A DNA stretch of 16,664 nucleotides from Helicobacter sp. Its GTDB lineage: Bacteria; Campylobacterota; Campylobacteria; Campylobacterales; Helicobacteraceae. The notes under the pieces are model-generated. The model was given only the letters and a program-made list of their open reading frames with translations. It searched no databases and was not told the DNA's origin. The DNA lies in contig NZ_JAIEFA010000026.1 of the NCBI RefSeq assembly GCF_029067145.1, positions 1 to 16,664 of the forward strand, read 5' to 3'. Position 1 is the stretch's first letter. Every line of letters begins with the position of its first letter. Shown here in pieces: positions 1-6,989 of this stretch. Made by a program: the position numbers and the translations under genes.

Positions 1-953
1 CTCTTTAATGCCCCCCCCCCCGCTAGAAGTTCATAGAATTGATGAGTGATTGTGCGTCCGCCAAAGCTTTCTTTTTGAGAAATTAGCCCCGCATTTAACA
101 AAGTACCATTATTTTCTGTGGAGATTCCAAAGTCAAAGTAAGTTTTAGACTCCGCATAAGTATCAATCAAAGTTTTAAGGAGCAAATCTAATGCACCTAT
201 TTCCCTGCCCTTGTCATTGACGGCTAAATATTGCGTATGGATAAGGTTTGGGTAGATGAAAAGCAGCGCACCAGCGAGGATTGCCTCTGCTTGATGCGCA
301 ATAAAAAGTTTGATAAATTCAGGAAATCTCCCGCTTAAAAGGCTTAGCTCCTCTGCATTATGCACTGCTTTGCTCTGGTGGCGAGTATGTAGTACATCAT
401 TAAGCAAAGCAACAAATGTGGAAAAATCCTCACTTTGGTGAATCTCCACACCCTCCCTTTTAGCGCGAGAGATTTGAGACTTCCTCCCTTTGGGCAAAGA
501 AATAGAGTGCGTTAAAGCAATAGTCGTGGAGCAATCCACGCGGTAAAGCCGCGCCTTATGTGTAAAAAGTGCGTATAAATCCTCTTGAGAGGGGATTTTG
601 TGGTAGATATAAGGAATTGCTTTATAAATAAGCTTTTGTATGCCCCTATTTTGCATATATGCAAACAAAACATTGAGGCATTCACACATTTTTTCTTGTT
701 TCATTGCCTTACTTGTAATAAATCCTCCAAAGGTAAGTCCCTGATGAGAATATAGAGTATCGCCCTCTTTATTTAAAGGTAGGAGAGCTAAAAGCTTATC
801 CTCCTCATAAAACATTAAAGAATTATCCACAAATCTATCCGAATGATACTCCATATAATCCCTATCAAACATAAAAAGCCCATTTTTGGATTCTGCGTTA
901 AAGGCATTCCAAAGGGGTTTAGAATCTTTGCTATATGGCTGGATATGAATCAA
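1..953 (-). CDS. GNAT/FemAB-like acyltransferase, phase-variable, partial at left edge
   Basis: The minus strand is open from a TTG at 953 to the window edge, about 317 codons. An in-frame TAA at 974-972 limits the start, and GAGG seven bases upstream of the TTG supports it; no ATG fits as well. The C-terminal half reads like the single-GNAT FemAB-type fold (Acetyltransf_6 type): a basic 'RKSQISRAKREG' stretch, a central 'AILAGALLFIY' strand, 'YLAVNDKGREIGA', 'TYFDFGIS' and 'LLNAGLISQKESFGGRT'. Proteins of this type transfer an acyl or aminoacyl group, often to an amino sugar. The gene points the same way as the dTDP-sugar genes that begin near 4669, so a role in acylating a surface sugar is an inference; the substrate cannot be read. 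An 11-base G run (coding strand) lies right after the conserved domain. As written the frame stays open across it. Confidence 0.75.
   Translation of the reverse strand, partial: MIHIQPYSKDSKPLWNAFNAESKNGLFMFDRDYMEYHSDRFVDNSLMFYEEDKLLALLPLNKEGDTLYSHQGLTFGGFITSKAMKQEKMCECLNVLFAYMQNRGIQKLIYKAIPYIYHKIPSQEDLYALFTHKARLYRVDCSTTIALTHSISLPKGRKSQISRAKREGVEIHQSEDFSTFVALLNDVLHTRHQSKAVHNAEELSLLSGRFPEFIKLFIAHQAEAILAGALLFIYPNLIHTQYLAVNDKGREIGALDLLLKTLIDTYAESKTYFDFGISTENNGTLLNAGLISQKESFGGRTITHQFYELLAGGGALK
11..21. repeat. C11 homopolymer (G11 in the coding strand), likely phase-variation tract
   Basis: Eleven consecutive C on the plus strand are eleven G in the acyltransferase reading frame, coding Ala-Gly-Gly-Gly-Ala. 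With eleven or twelve G the frame continues to the window edge; with ten (or thirteen) it becomes Gly-Gly-Gly-His followed at once by a stop. Poly-G/C tracts of this length are the standard slipped-strand contingency switch in Helicobacter and Campylobacter surface-glycan genes. The tract sits ten bases from the end of the window, so this may also be a contig end caused by the tract. Confidence 0.85.
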
Positions 954-1138
954 TCTTATTCCTCGTTGTTTTTACTTGTATAATTTACTATTTTACATTA
1001 TTTTTTAATAATATGACATTAAAAGTTTAAGCTATATTGCTAATTCCAAAATAAAGTAAAATTTTTATTTATTTATATTTAATTATATTTATCATGTAAT
1101 CACATTTATAAATCTAATCGCAAAAAAGGAGTTGAGTT

Positions 1139-1257
1139 ATGGCGGGAAAAATTTGTCCCAATTGTGGTAAATTTACATTTTTTTAACACCCAATGGTAGA
1201 GAATGCACAAAATGTAGTTCATGTGGCGCAAAATTTAAAAAACCAAAAGATAGTTAG
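1139..1257 (+). pseudogene. zinc-ribbon microprotein gene, frameshifted at a T7 run
   Basis: An ATG at 1139 has a textbook ribosome site (AAGGAG at 1126-1131, seven-base spacer). The frame reads CPNCG, then ends at TAA (1184-1186) after 15 codons, straight after a run of seven T (1178-1184). If the ribosome slips back one base on the T run, or one T is added, the frame continues cleanly to TAG at 1255-1257. The 39-residue product then has cysteines at 6, 9, 23, 26 and 29, in the pattern C-x2-C, then C-x2-C-x2-C, with a lysine-rich tail. That is a small zinc-ribbon-like protein. A terminator hairpin follows 34 bases later, so this looks like a complete single-gene unit. It may be a pseudogene, a slip-switch gene, a recoded gene or a sequencing error; its function is unknown. 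Confidence 0.6.
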
Positions 1258-1291
1258 GGCAAATTATATCCAAAGCATAATATTTTGTTTG

Positions 1292-1313
1292 ACTAAAACC
1301 TTTAGGTTTTAGT
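1292..1313 (+). terminator. rho-independent terminator after the zinc-ribbon microgene
   Basis: A perfect nine-base inverted repeat (ACTAAAACC / GGTTTTAGT) with a four-base loop TTTA is followed by ATTTATTTTAAT. Its place just after the TAG at 1257 fits a terminator for the rightward microgene. The T-rich side is on the plus strand, so it should serve leftward transcripts less well. Confidence 0.7.
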
Positions 1314-1556
1314 ATTTATTTTAATGTAATAAGCTTGGAAATCTTTATTTGTCTTAATAGAGATTGCAATCTGTATATCACTTACTTTAACTCCAATAAT
1401 AACCAATGGTCAAGGGTTAGATAAAAAGTTTCAAATCTTTATTATTCAACAAAATCCACTTTGCCCCATACTGCTTATATCACCTACAATCACTAAACGC
1501 ATTCATCTCTCCCAAATAAATCCTTAAAAGTATAGCAAATAATTTTAAACTTTGGT

Positions 1557-2327
1557 TTATCTGTGTTGTCTCTTTCTCACATTCACAAAGATTTCAGCTC
1601 CGAGATTTGGGGCGTATTGCACCATTTTTTCTAATCCACACAATAAATCCTCATCTAAGATTCCATTTTGCAAGGCTAAAGACATTTTAGCGTGGTTAAA
1701 GGGTTTTAAGAAATAGCTCCCACTCTCTATGACTTCTAACCCCACTTCCTCTACGAGCGCACAAAGGGATTCCATAGTAAAGGCTGTATGTTGTTGCAAA
1801 GACTTTGCAGTAGCACTTAAAGCCCCAAGCTGTGGGATAAGCCCAGATTCATACGCCCAAAGCAAATGAAAAGAACGCGCATTGGGCACATTGATGTGCA
1901 GAATTGTATCGGATTTTAAAAGAGGTAGAATCTCACTTAAAAATTGCTTAGGATTCGTAACTTCGTGCAAAAGACTACTCAAAACAATGCAGTGAAGCCC
2001 ACCCGCAGATTCTACAACTTGTTGAATCTCATTAATATTATCCTCTATAAACCCGCTCAAAATCTTTATCCTAGAATCCTCTTTAAAATCTTTTTGTGCA
2101 TTTTCCACAAACACATTAGAGGGTTCAACAATCACAAAATTCTTAAAATCCTTATAATGCTTCGCAACAGATTCCATTCCACAACCAACTTCTAGGATAT
2201 TTTGCGCCTTTTGCCCCCATAGAAACTCTAAAACCTTATTACGCCGAAACGCCACCATATAGGATTCAAAATCACTAAAATCCTTTGCTAAATACTTTTG
2301 TGTGTAGTTTTCTATGTCGCGCTGCAT
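1557..2327 (-). CDS. class I SAM-dependent methyltransferase of the dTDP-sugar operon
   Basis: The 256-residue protein carries the SAM-binding motif I 'ILEVGCG' (residues 44-50), an acidic residue ending the second strand ('IVEPS', Glu68), and 'IVLSSLLHEV', where the fourth strand and motif of type-11/23 methyltransferases should be. The likely role is methylation of a sugar or sugar intermediate in surface glycan assembly, inferred only from its place after the ketoisomerase gene; acceptor and position are unknown. The upstream gene ends TAA, followed directly by GTG and then ATG. I chose the ATG at 2327 because AAGGA then lies six bases away; a GTG start at 2330 adds one residue. It seems to be the last intact gene of the operon. 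Confidence 0.8.
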   Translation of the reverse strand: MQRDIENYTQKYLAKDFSDFESYMVAFRRNKVLEFLWGQKAQNILEVGCGMESVAKHYKDFKNFVIVEPSNVFVENAQKDFKEDSRIKILSGFIEDNINEIQQVVESAGGLHCIVLSSLLHEVTNPKQFLSEILPLLKSDTILHINVPNARSFHLLWAYESGLIPQLGALSATAKSLQQHTAFTMESLCALVEEVGLEVIESGSYFLKPFNHAKMSLALQNGILDEDLLCGLEKMVQYAPNLGAEIFVNVRKRQHR

Positions 2328-2330
2328 CAC

Positions 2331-2729
2331 TTATCCTTTCACCATTTTCAAAAACTCCGCATAGTCCCTAATATACTCACTCTCATCATAATAATCACTA
2401 GCAAGTATCATTAGCTTACACCCATAAGAGAAATTCCGCATTTCCCGCCACATATTTTTGCCAATATATAGCCCAACATCAGGGCGATTAAGCCATACAG
2501 ATTCTTTATTTTTTCCATCATCAAGCACAAACTCACACGCACCATCTATGGCAATGACAAGTTGTTCTAGCTCTTTGTGAGCGTGGAATCCTCGCGGCTC
2601 ATCAGGCGATGTATCAAACATATAATACACTCTTTTTATAGCAAAGGGCAAATTTTTATGGGCTTCTAAAGAGATGAGTTTGCCCCGCTCATCGCCTATA
2701 ACTTTAAGTTGGATTAATTGATAATTCAT
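2331..2729 (-). CDS. fdtA: dTDP-4-oxo-6-deoxyglucose 3,4-ketoisomerase (FdtA/QdtA type, WxcM-like)
   Basis: The 132-residue protein is a single cupin of the WxcM-like family. 'RGFHAHKELEQLVIAI' places histidines at 49 and 51, the position of the active-site pair I recall for FdtA. 'CEFVLDDG', 'IGKNMWREM' and 'ILASDYYDESEYIRDY' are also typical. The enzyme moves the keto group of the RmlB product from C4 to C3, the step leading to dTDP-Fuc3N or dTDP-Qui3N; the sequence alone does not let me choose between FdtA and QdtA. The start has AAGG seven bases upstream. It lies 30 bases after rmlB and abuts the methyltransferase gene. The usual next enzyme, a PLP aminotransferase, is absent from this window. 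Confidence 0.85.
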   Translation of the reverse strand: MNYQLIQLKVIGDERGKLISLEAHKNLPFAIKRVYYMFDTSPDEPRGFHAHKELEQLVIAIDGACEFVLDDGKNKESVWLNRPDVGLYIGKNMWREMRNFSYGCKLMILASDYYDESEYIRDYAEFLKMVKG

Positions 2730-2759
2730 TGAATAACCTTAACATTAGATAAGATATAT

Positions 2760-3794
2760 TTACAATCCATTGATTTTCTTATTTTTATATTTCTCAATAT
2801 ACCATTTTATAGTTTTTTCAAGCCCGCTCTCAAAACTTTCTTTGGGATTCCAACCTAAACATTTGCTTATTCTACTAGAATCTATCGCATAGCGTCTATC
2901 GTGCCCTGCTCTATCTTGCACAAATGTAATTTGATTTTGATAAGATTCTCCGCTTGACTTTGGCTTCAATGAATCTAACAGCGCACAAATTTGCTTCGCA
3001 ATCTGTATATTGGTGCGCTCACAATTCCCGCCAACATTAAAACTCTCACCAAAATAAGAAGAATGAAATACACTATCAATCGCCCTGCAATGGTCTTCTA
3101 CATATAGCCAATCACGAATATTTTGTCCATCACCATAAATTGGAATCTCCTTATCAGCCAAAGCATTGCGAATAATCGTAGGAATCAACTTTTCATCGTG
3201 TTGCTTTGGTCCATAATTGTTAGAACAATTTGTGATAAAGGTTTTCAAGCCATACGTATGATGATAACTTCTAACAAACATATCGCTACTTGCTTTGGAG
3301 GCAGAATAAGGCGAGTTTGGCGCGTAGGGGGTAAATTCACTAAAATATCCACTCTCCCCCAATGAGCCAAACACCTCATCGGTGCTAATATGATGAAAAA
3401 TGCAATGCTCTTTATGCGCTTTGGGGCAACTTGGCGCATCAAACCAGCTCAAATACGCATTATGAAGCAGATTAAAAGTGCCATTGACATTTGTCTCTAC
3501 AAAGGCACTTGGATTTTTTATAGAGTTATCCACGTGCGATTCCGCAGCAAAATGAATGACAGAATCTATTGCATAGTGTGCGAAAATATCCTTAATAAAA
3601 TTCTTATCACAAATATCACCCTTTTCAAAAATATAGTTTGGGTAGTTTTCCACACCACTTAGATTTTGCAAATCTCCCGCATAAGTGAGCGAATCTACAT
3701 TGATTAAACGATAATTTGGATACTTTTTTAAAAAATAAAGAATAAAATTACTTCCGATAAATCCTGCCCCACCAGTGATTAAGATATTTCTCAT
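2760..3794 (-). CDS. rmlB: dTDP-glucose 4,6-dehydratase
   Basis: The 344-residue protein is an extended short-chain dehydrogenase. It has the NAD-binding 'GGAGFIG' at residues 8-14, the catalytic 'STDEVFG' (Thr138, Asp139, Glu140), and Tyr163-x3-Lys167 in 'YSASK'. 'NCSNNYGP' and 'IPIYGDGQNIRDWLYVEDH' are standard for RmlB. It converts dTDP-glucose to dTDP-4-oxo-6-deoxyglucose in the cytoplasm. Its ATG overlaps the rmlA stop in an ATGA, so the two are probably translationally coupled. Length and motifs look complete. The 'SWFDAPSCPKAHKEH' insert before the catalytic strand is a little long, as in some other RmlB proteins. Confidence 0.95.
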   Translation of the reverse strand: MRNILITGGAGFIGSNFILYFLKKYPNYRLINVDSLTYAGDLQNLSGVENYPNYIFEKGDICDKNFIKDIFAHYAIDSVIHFAAESHVDNSIKNPSAFVETNVNGTFNLLHNAYLSWFDAPSCPKAHKEHCIFHHISTDEVFGSLGESGYFSEFTPYAPNSPYSASKASSDMFVRSYHHTYGLKTFITNCSNNYGPKQHDEKLIPTIIRNALADKEIPIYGDGQNIRDWLYVEDHCRAIDSVFHSSYFGESFNVGGNCERTNIQIAKQICALLDSLKPKSSGESYQNQITFVQDRAGHDRRYAIDSSRISKCLGWNPKESFESGLEKTIKWYIEKYKNKKINGL

Positions 3795-4669
3795 CGCATA
3801 TCCTCTAAAAGATTGCGAAGGTAGCTTCCATAGCCACTTTTATCCAAAATTCTAGCTCTGTCTAAAAGCTGATTTTGATTAATCCAGCCGTTGTGGTAGG
3901 CGATTTCCTCCAAACACGCTATTTTATAACCTTGTCGCAATTCAATCGTTTGAACAAAACTTGAAGCCTCCACAAGAGAATCGTGCGTGCCGGTATCAAG
4001 CCACGCAAAGCCACGTCCTAAAATTTCAGAACGAAGTTTGCCAGCTTTAAGATAAGCAATATTCACATCGGTAATTTCTAGCTCCCCTCGCGCACTTGGC
4101 TTAAGTGATTTTGCTATCTCTATGGCAGTATTATCATAAAAATACAATCCCGTAACTGCAAAATTACTCTTTGGGTTTTTAGGCTTCTCTTCTAAGCTTA
4201 ATACATTTCCCAATTTGTCAAATTCTGCCACACCAAAACGACAAGGATCTTTCACGCGATAAGAAAAAATCGTAGCTCCCCCATTATACGCATTCTCTTT
4301 TGCTCTTAAAAGCATTTCCGAAAAACCCTGTCCATAAAAAATATTATCACCCAAAATCAAAGCTATATCATCATTTCCCACAAAGGATTCTGCGAGAATC
4401 AAGCCTTGCGCTAAACCATCGGGGGATTCTTGCACGCAGTATTCAATCTGCATACCGAGCCACTCGCCATTTCCAAAAATCTCTTTGAATCTTGGTGTAT
4501 CCTTTGGTGTAGAAACTATCAAAACCTCTCTTATCTTAGCAAGCATAAGCACAGAGAGCGGATAATAAATCATAGGCTTATCATAAATTGGCAAAAGCTG
4601 CTTTGAAACCATTAAAGTAGCAGGGTATAGTCTCGTCCCACTCCCACCTGCCAAAACAATGCCTTTCAT
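3791..4669 (-). CDS. rmlA: glucose-1-phosphate thymidylyltransferase
   Basis: The 292-residue protein begins with the nucleotidyltransferase signature 'LAGGSGTRLYPAT' (residues 6-18) and 'SKQLLPIYDKPMIYYPLS'. It has 'LGDNIFYG' (Asp108) and 'WLDTGTHDSL' (Asp225), the expected metal-binding acids. It makes dTDP-glucose from glucose-1-phosphate and dTTP, the first step for RmlB. The ATG has AAGGA six bases upstream. It is the first gene of the leftward sugar operon. The AT-rich 103-base gap before it (4670-4772) probably holds its promoter; TATAAA at 4698-4703 is one weak -10 candidate. dTDP-rhamnose genes rmlC and rmlD are not seen, which fits a Fuc3N/Qui3N-type rather than a rhamnose pathway. 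Confidence 0.95.
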   Translation of the reverse strand: MKGIVLAGGSGTRLYPATLMVSKQLLPIYDKPMIYYPLSVLMLAKIREVLIVSTPKDTPRFKEIFGNGEWLGMQIEYCVQESPDGLAQGLILAESFVGNDDIALILGDNIFYGQGFSEMLLRAKENAYNGGATIFSYRVKDPCRFGVAEFDKLGNVLSLEEKPKNPKSNFAVTGLYFYDNTAIEIAKSLKPSARGELEITDVNIAYLKAGKLRSEILGRGFAWLDTGTHDSLVEASSFVQTIELRQGYKIACLEEIAYHNGWINQNQLLDRARILDKSGYGSYLRNLLEDMR

Positions 4670-4772
4670 AGAAATTCCTTAAATAGATTATCAAAATTTT
4701 ATATTAACATATTATTTGTAAATTTTATTAAACACTTGAATTTAACTTGCTATCCCGATATATTGCAATCTC

Positions 4773-5573
4773 TTAATATATCCTATACATCACCCGAATG
4801 CGAATCTTGGTTTTCACACTTGGATAAGGATAGTCCTTATAGGCGATTTTGATTGTATGCACGCTATTGTCATCTAGCAGGGTAAAGCCGCTTGGCGTAA
4901 GGAGTTTAAGGTCAGAAATATCTCCATTGGGATACAAATAAAATTCCACGATATTATCCCCTTGTTGCCCCATTTTACCTGCGATTGTTGGATATTTCAA
5001 ATACCTTTGTGTAATGCGTCCGATTCCACTTAGGTTATCCTTGATAAACTTCCTTTGCTCCGCGTCAAGTGAGCCAAACTCCTCGCCATAGAGGTCTTTT
5101 ACCTCCTGATTGGACATATCTTTGCCAAAATCATAGATAGAGGGAGAATGCGGCGCACCAGCTGTGCCCGAAGCATTTTGATGATTCTGAGTAGATTGCA
5201 TCTGTGGTCTTGCTAGACTTTGCGCCAAAGATTCGCTAGATGATTTTGAATCTTGCTTTTTCGCAGGCTTAGATTGCGCAGATTTTGATGGATTTGTTTG
5301 GGGCTTTGGCTTTTGTGCTTTTGCTTTCGGGGCTTCTTGCGCACGCGGTGCAGATTCTAACTTCGCCTGTGGCGCAGGAGATTGCTCTCTATTTTGCCCT
5401 TCGCCACCTTGTGAAAATCTAAAATGCTTCAAACTCACACGTTCGCCCTCTTGTGTCCCTAAACGCGGCGGGTGATACAAATCACTCAAACGCGACTCCC
5501 ACAAAAAAAGCAAAAGCAACAATGCGTGAATTGCTAAAGACAAAAAAAGTGCGAGGAAATCATTTCGCTTCAC
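4773..5573 (-). CDS. TonB-like energy transducer
   Basis: The 266-residue protein has one N-terminal membrane segment (about 7-25), a long Pro/Lys/Ala/Gln/Ser-rich periplasmic spacer (about 55-145), and a C-terminal TonB_C-like domain (about 185-266, with 'YPTIAGKMGQQGDNIVEFYLYPNGDI' features). Within the membrane segment Ser12 and His16 keep the four-residue spacing of the Ser/His pair of E. coli TonB that couples to ExbB-ExbD. The expected role is passing proton-motive energy to outer-membrane receptors. The start is GTG, overlapping the fliO end by 14 bases, with AGAG seven bases upstream. No exbB or exbD is present here. It is the last gene of a flagellar operon, an odd but apparently lineage-typical place for it. 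Confidence 0.8.
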   Translation of the reverse strand: MKRNDFLALFLSLAIHALLLLLFLWESRLSDLYHPPRLGTQEGERVSLKHFRFSQGGEGQNREQSPAPQAKLESAPRAQEAPKAKAQKPKPQTNPSKSAQSKPAKKQDSKSSSESLAQSLARPQMQSTQNHQNASGTAGAPHSPSIYDFGKDMSNQEVKDLYGEEFGSLDAEQRKFIKDNLSGIGRITQRYLKYPTIAGKMGQQGDNIVEFYLYPNGDISDLKLLTPSGFTLLDDNSVHTIKIAYKDYPYPSVKTKIRIRVMYRIY

Positions 5574-6081
5574 TTGGCAACTCTTGCTCTAATAATTCCT
5601 TAAATGATTCTTGCACGGCACTTTCTGATTCTATGGAATAAGAATCCACTAATTTTGCATAACTATTACCCAAAATCACTAAATACCGCTTTTGATGAGC
5701 TTCAAACACAATCAACTTACTATTTAACCCCAAAGTCGTGATAGATTGAATTTGCACGGCACCTGTTGAATTTTTGTCAAACAATGCGCCCAATACATTG
5801 GCTTTAGTAGTCTTGATTTGTGGGGAATTGAGGCGATTTTTCACATACCACAAAAAAATCAAAAGTCCGACTAAAATTAAAATCACGCCAAAATATTGCA
5901 ACATATTAATGCTTTCAAGCGGAGATTTTCCCATTTCAAAAGCAAATTCTGAAATCTTAGAATCCGACGACATTCCTTGCAATAAAGATTCCGTGTTTGC
6001 ATTTTCTTCGCGCATTTGGCTTGCATTTAAGGTTGCGCCAAAAAGCAAGATTCCGCACACAAGCGCAAGCACCGCTCTCAT
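5560..6081 (-). CDS. fliO: flagellar biosynthesis protein FliO
   Basis: The 173-residue protein has an N-terminal signal-like hydrophobic stretch (about 3-20, ending 'TLNA'), a periplasmic part, one membrane segment (about 61-80, 'YFGVILILVGLLIFLWYV') and a cytoplasmic domain. That domain carries 'IQSITTLGLNSKLIVFEAHQKRYLVIL', the FliO pattern of a strand-rich region after 'L..K..L.V'. FliO assists assembly of the FliP-FliQ-FliR core of the flagellar export gate. Its ATG overlaps the fliN stop in ATGA, and its own end overlaps the tonB-like start. FliO is poorly conserved, so the call leans on topology plus the position after fliN. Confidence 0.8.
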   Translation of the reverse strand: MRAVLALVCGILLFGATLNASQMREENANTESLLQGMSSDSKISEFAFEMGKSPLESINMLQYFGVILILVGLLIFLWYVKNRLNSPQIKTTKANVLGALFDKNSTGAVQIQSITTLGLNSKLIVFEAHQKRYLVILGNSYAKLVDSYSIESESAVQESFKELLEQELPSEAK

Positions 6082-6437
6082 ACCGTGCCGATACTCTCTC
6101 GCGTTAGATAATAAACAATCGCATTAGAATCAAGAATCTCATTGACACGAATTGCAAGGTTTTTTTCATAAACCATTACCTCGCCCTTGCCGATGATTCG
6201 TCCATTAATATAAATCTCTACACTCTCTCCGGCGGGTTTTTGTAAGTCAATAATAGAACCTTTCTCAAAGCGTAAAATATCCAATAGCGGCACTTTGGTA
6301 GAACCAAGTTCGGATTTAAAAATCACTCCCATATCCAAAAGCCCGCTATAATTGTTCATAATCCCGTCTAAATATCGCACTAAATCTTCTTGTTTAGGGG
6401 CTTGGATTTTGGCTAATGTAAATTCATCTGCTGGCAT
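6078..6437 (-). CDS. fliN: flagellar motor switch protein FliN
   Basis: The 119-residue protein is essentially a SpoA/FliMN C-terminal domain (about 42-115), with 'VPLLDILRFEKGSIIDL', 'ESVEIYINGRIIGKGEVMV' and 'LAIRVNEIL'. It forms the lower C-ring of the flagellar motor with FliM and helps dock the export ATPase. The ATG is preceded by AAAGGGAAG. It lies nine bases after the CheX-like gene and overlaps fliO by four bases, so the three are surely cotranscribed. The coupling of a CheY-P phosphatase-type protein to a motor component that receives CheY-P is functionally sensible. Confidence 0.93.
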   Translation of the reverse strand: MPADEFTLAKIQAPKQEDLVRYLDGIMNNYSGLLDMGVIFKSELGSTKVPLLDILRFEKGSIIDLQKPAGESVEIYINGRIIGKGEVMVYEKNLAIRVNEILDSNAIVYYLTRESIGTV

Positions 6438-6446
6438 AACTTCCCT

Positions 6447-6860
6447 TTATCTATGCAAAAATAATGAACACGGCGCGCCTTCAAGCGTAAAATCCAAATG
6501 ATTGTATTGTTTGTCTTGAAATTCACCATAACCAAATACGCGCGGAGTTTTGATATTAAAGCTTTTCCCCTCTTTAATCGCAAGCACCTTCCCAAGCCCA
6601 ATCGTCAAGTTTGCCAACTCTTGTGATAGGTCTTGCAAAGTCAAATCGTCTTTTGCATCTTCTCCAAATAATCCAAAAGACAAAATATTCAAAAACTCTT
6701 TAGAACTTACAAAAGTAACCGTTCCTTTGGTATCATCTCCAAAGATAAGATCAATGCTAGAGAGATAACCGCATAAAAGTTTATTATCGCAACGCGTAGG
6801 GGTTTTCTCAAGCGTATCTTCTATGGCTTGAATAAATGCCTTTTCAATGATTCCTTTCAT
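6447..6860 (-). CDS. CheX-type CheY-P phosphatase, stand-alone
   Basis: The 137-residue protein fits the CheC/CheX family. It has the acid-x3-E-x2-N active-site motif as Asp77, Glu81, Asn84 in 'DLSQELANLTIGLGK', followed by the family proline at Pro106. In CheX the Glu and Asn place the water that hydrolyses phospho-CheY. The likely role is shutting off the CheY-P signal at the motor, consistent with fliN nine bases downstream. The start ATG has AAGG eight bases upstream. It leads the operon, with two candidate -10 boxes in the gap before it. A single E-x2-N site matches CheX rather than CheC, which usually has two. Confidence 0.8.
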   Translation of the reverse strand: MKGIIEKAFIQAIEDTLEKTPTRCDNKLLCGYLSSIDLIFGDDTKGTVTFVSSKEFLNILSFGLFGEDAKDDLTLQDLSQELANLTIGLGKVLAIKEGKSFNIKTPRVFGYGEFQDKQYNHLDFTLEGAPCSLFLHR

Positions 6861-6904
6861 AAAAATGACCTTAATTTTAAGTTAAACAAAAATTATTAAA
6901 AATC

Positions 6905-6910
6905 ATTATA
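6905..6910 (-). promoter_or_regulatory. -10 box of the cheX-like/fliN/fliO/tonB-like operon
   Basis: A perfect TATAAT in the minus strand, in the context GCTATAAT, lies 45 bases before the CheX-like ATG in an AT-rich gap. No clear -35 is seen, as is usual for Campylobacterota sigma-70 promoters. Confidence 0.55.
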
Positions 6911-6978
6911 GCTAATTTTTATTTATCTTTGCTGTAATTCTAATTGATTTAGAAGGATTTTATTTAAAATTTTTCAAG

Positions 6979-6984
6979 ATTATA
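6979..6984 (-). promoter_or_regulatory. second, extended -10 box for the same operon
   Basis: TGCTATAAT on the minus strand is a full extended -10, just after the stop codon of the CDF-like gene (6990-6992). It shares GCTATAAT with the box at 6905-6910, giving two tandem start signals 74 bases apart. Its -35 region would lie inside the preceding gene. Confidence 0.45.
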
Positions 6985-6989
6985 GCATA

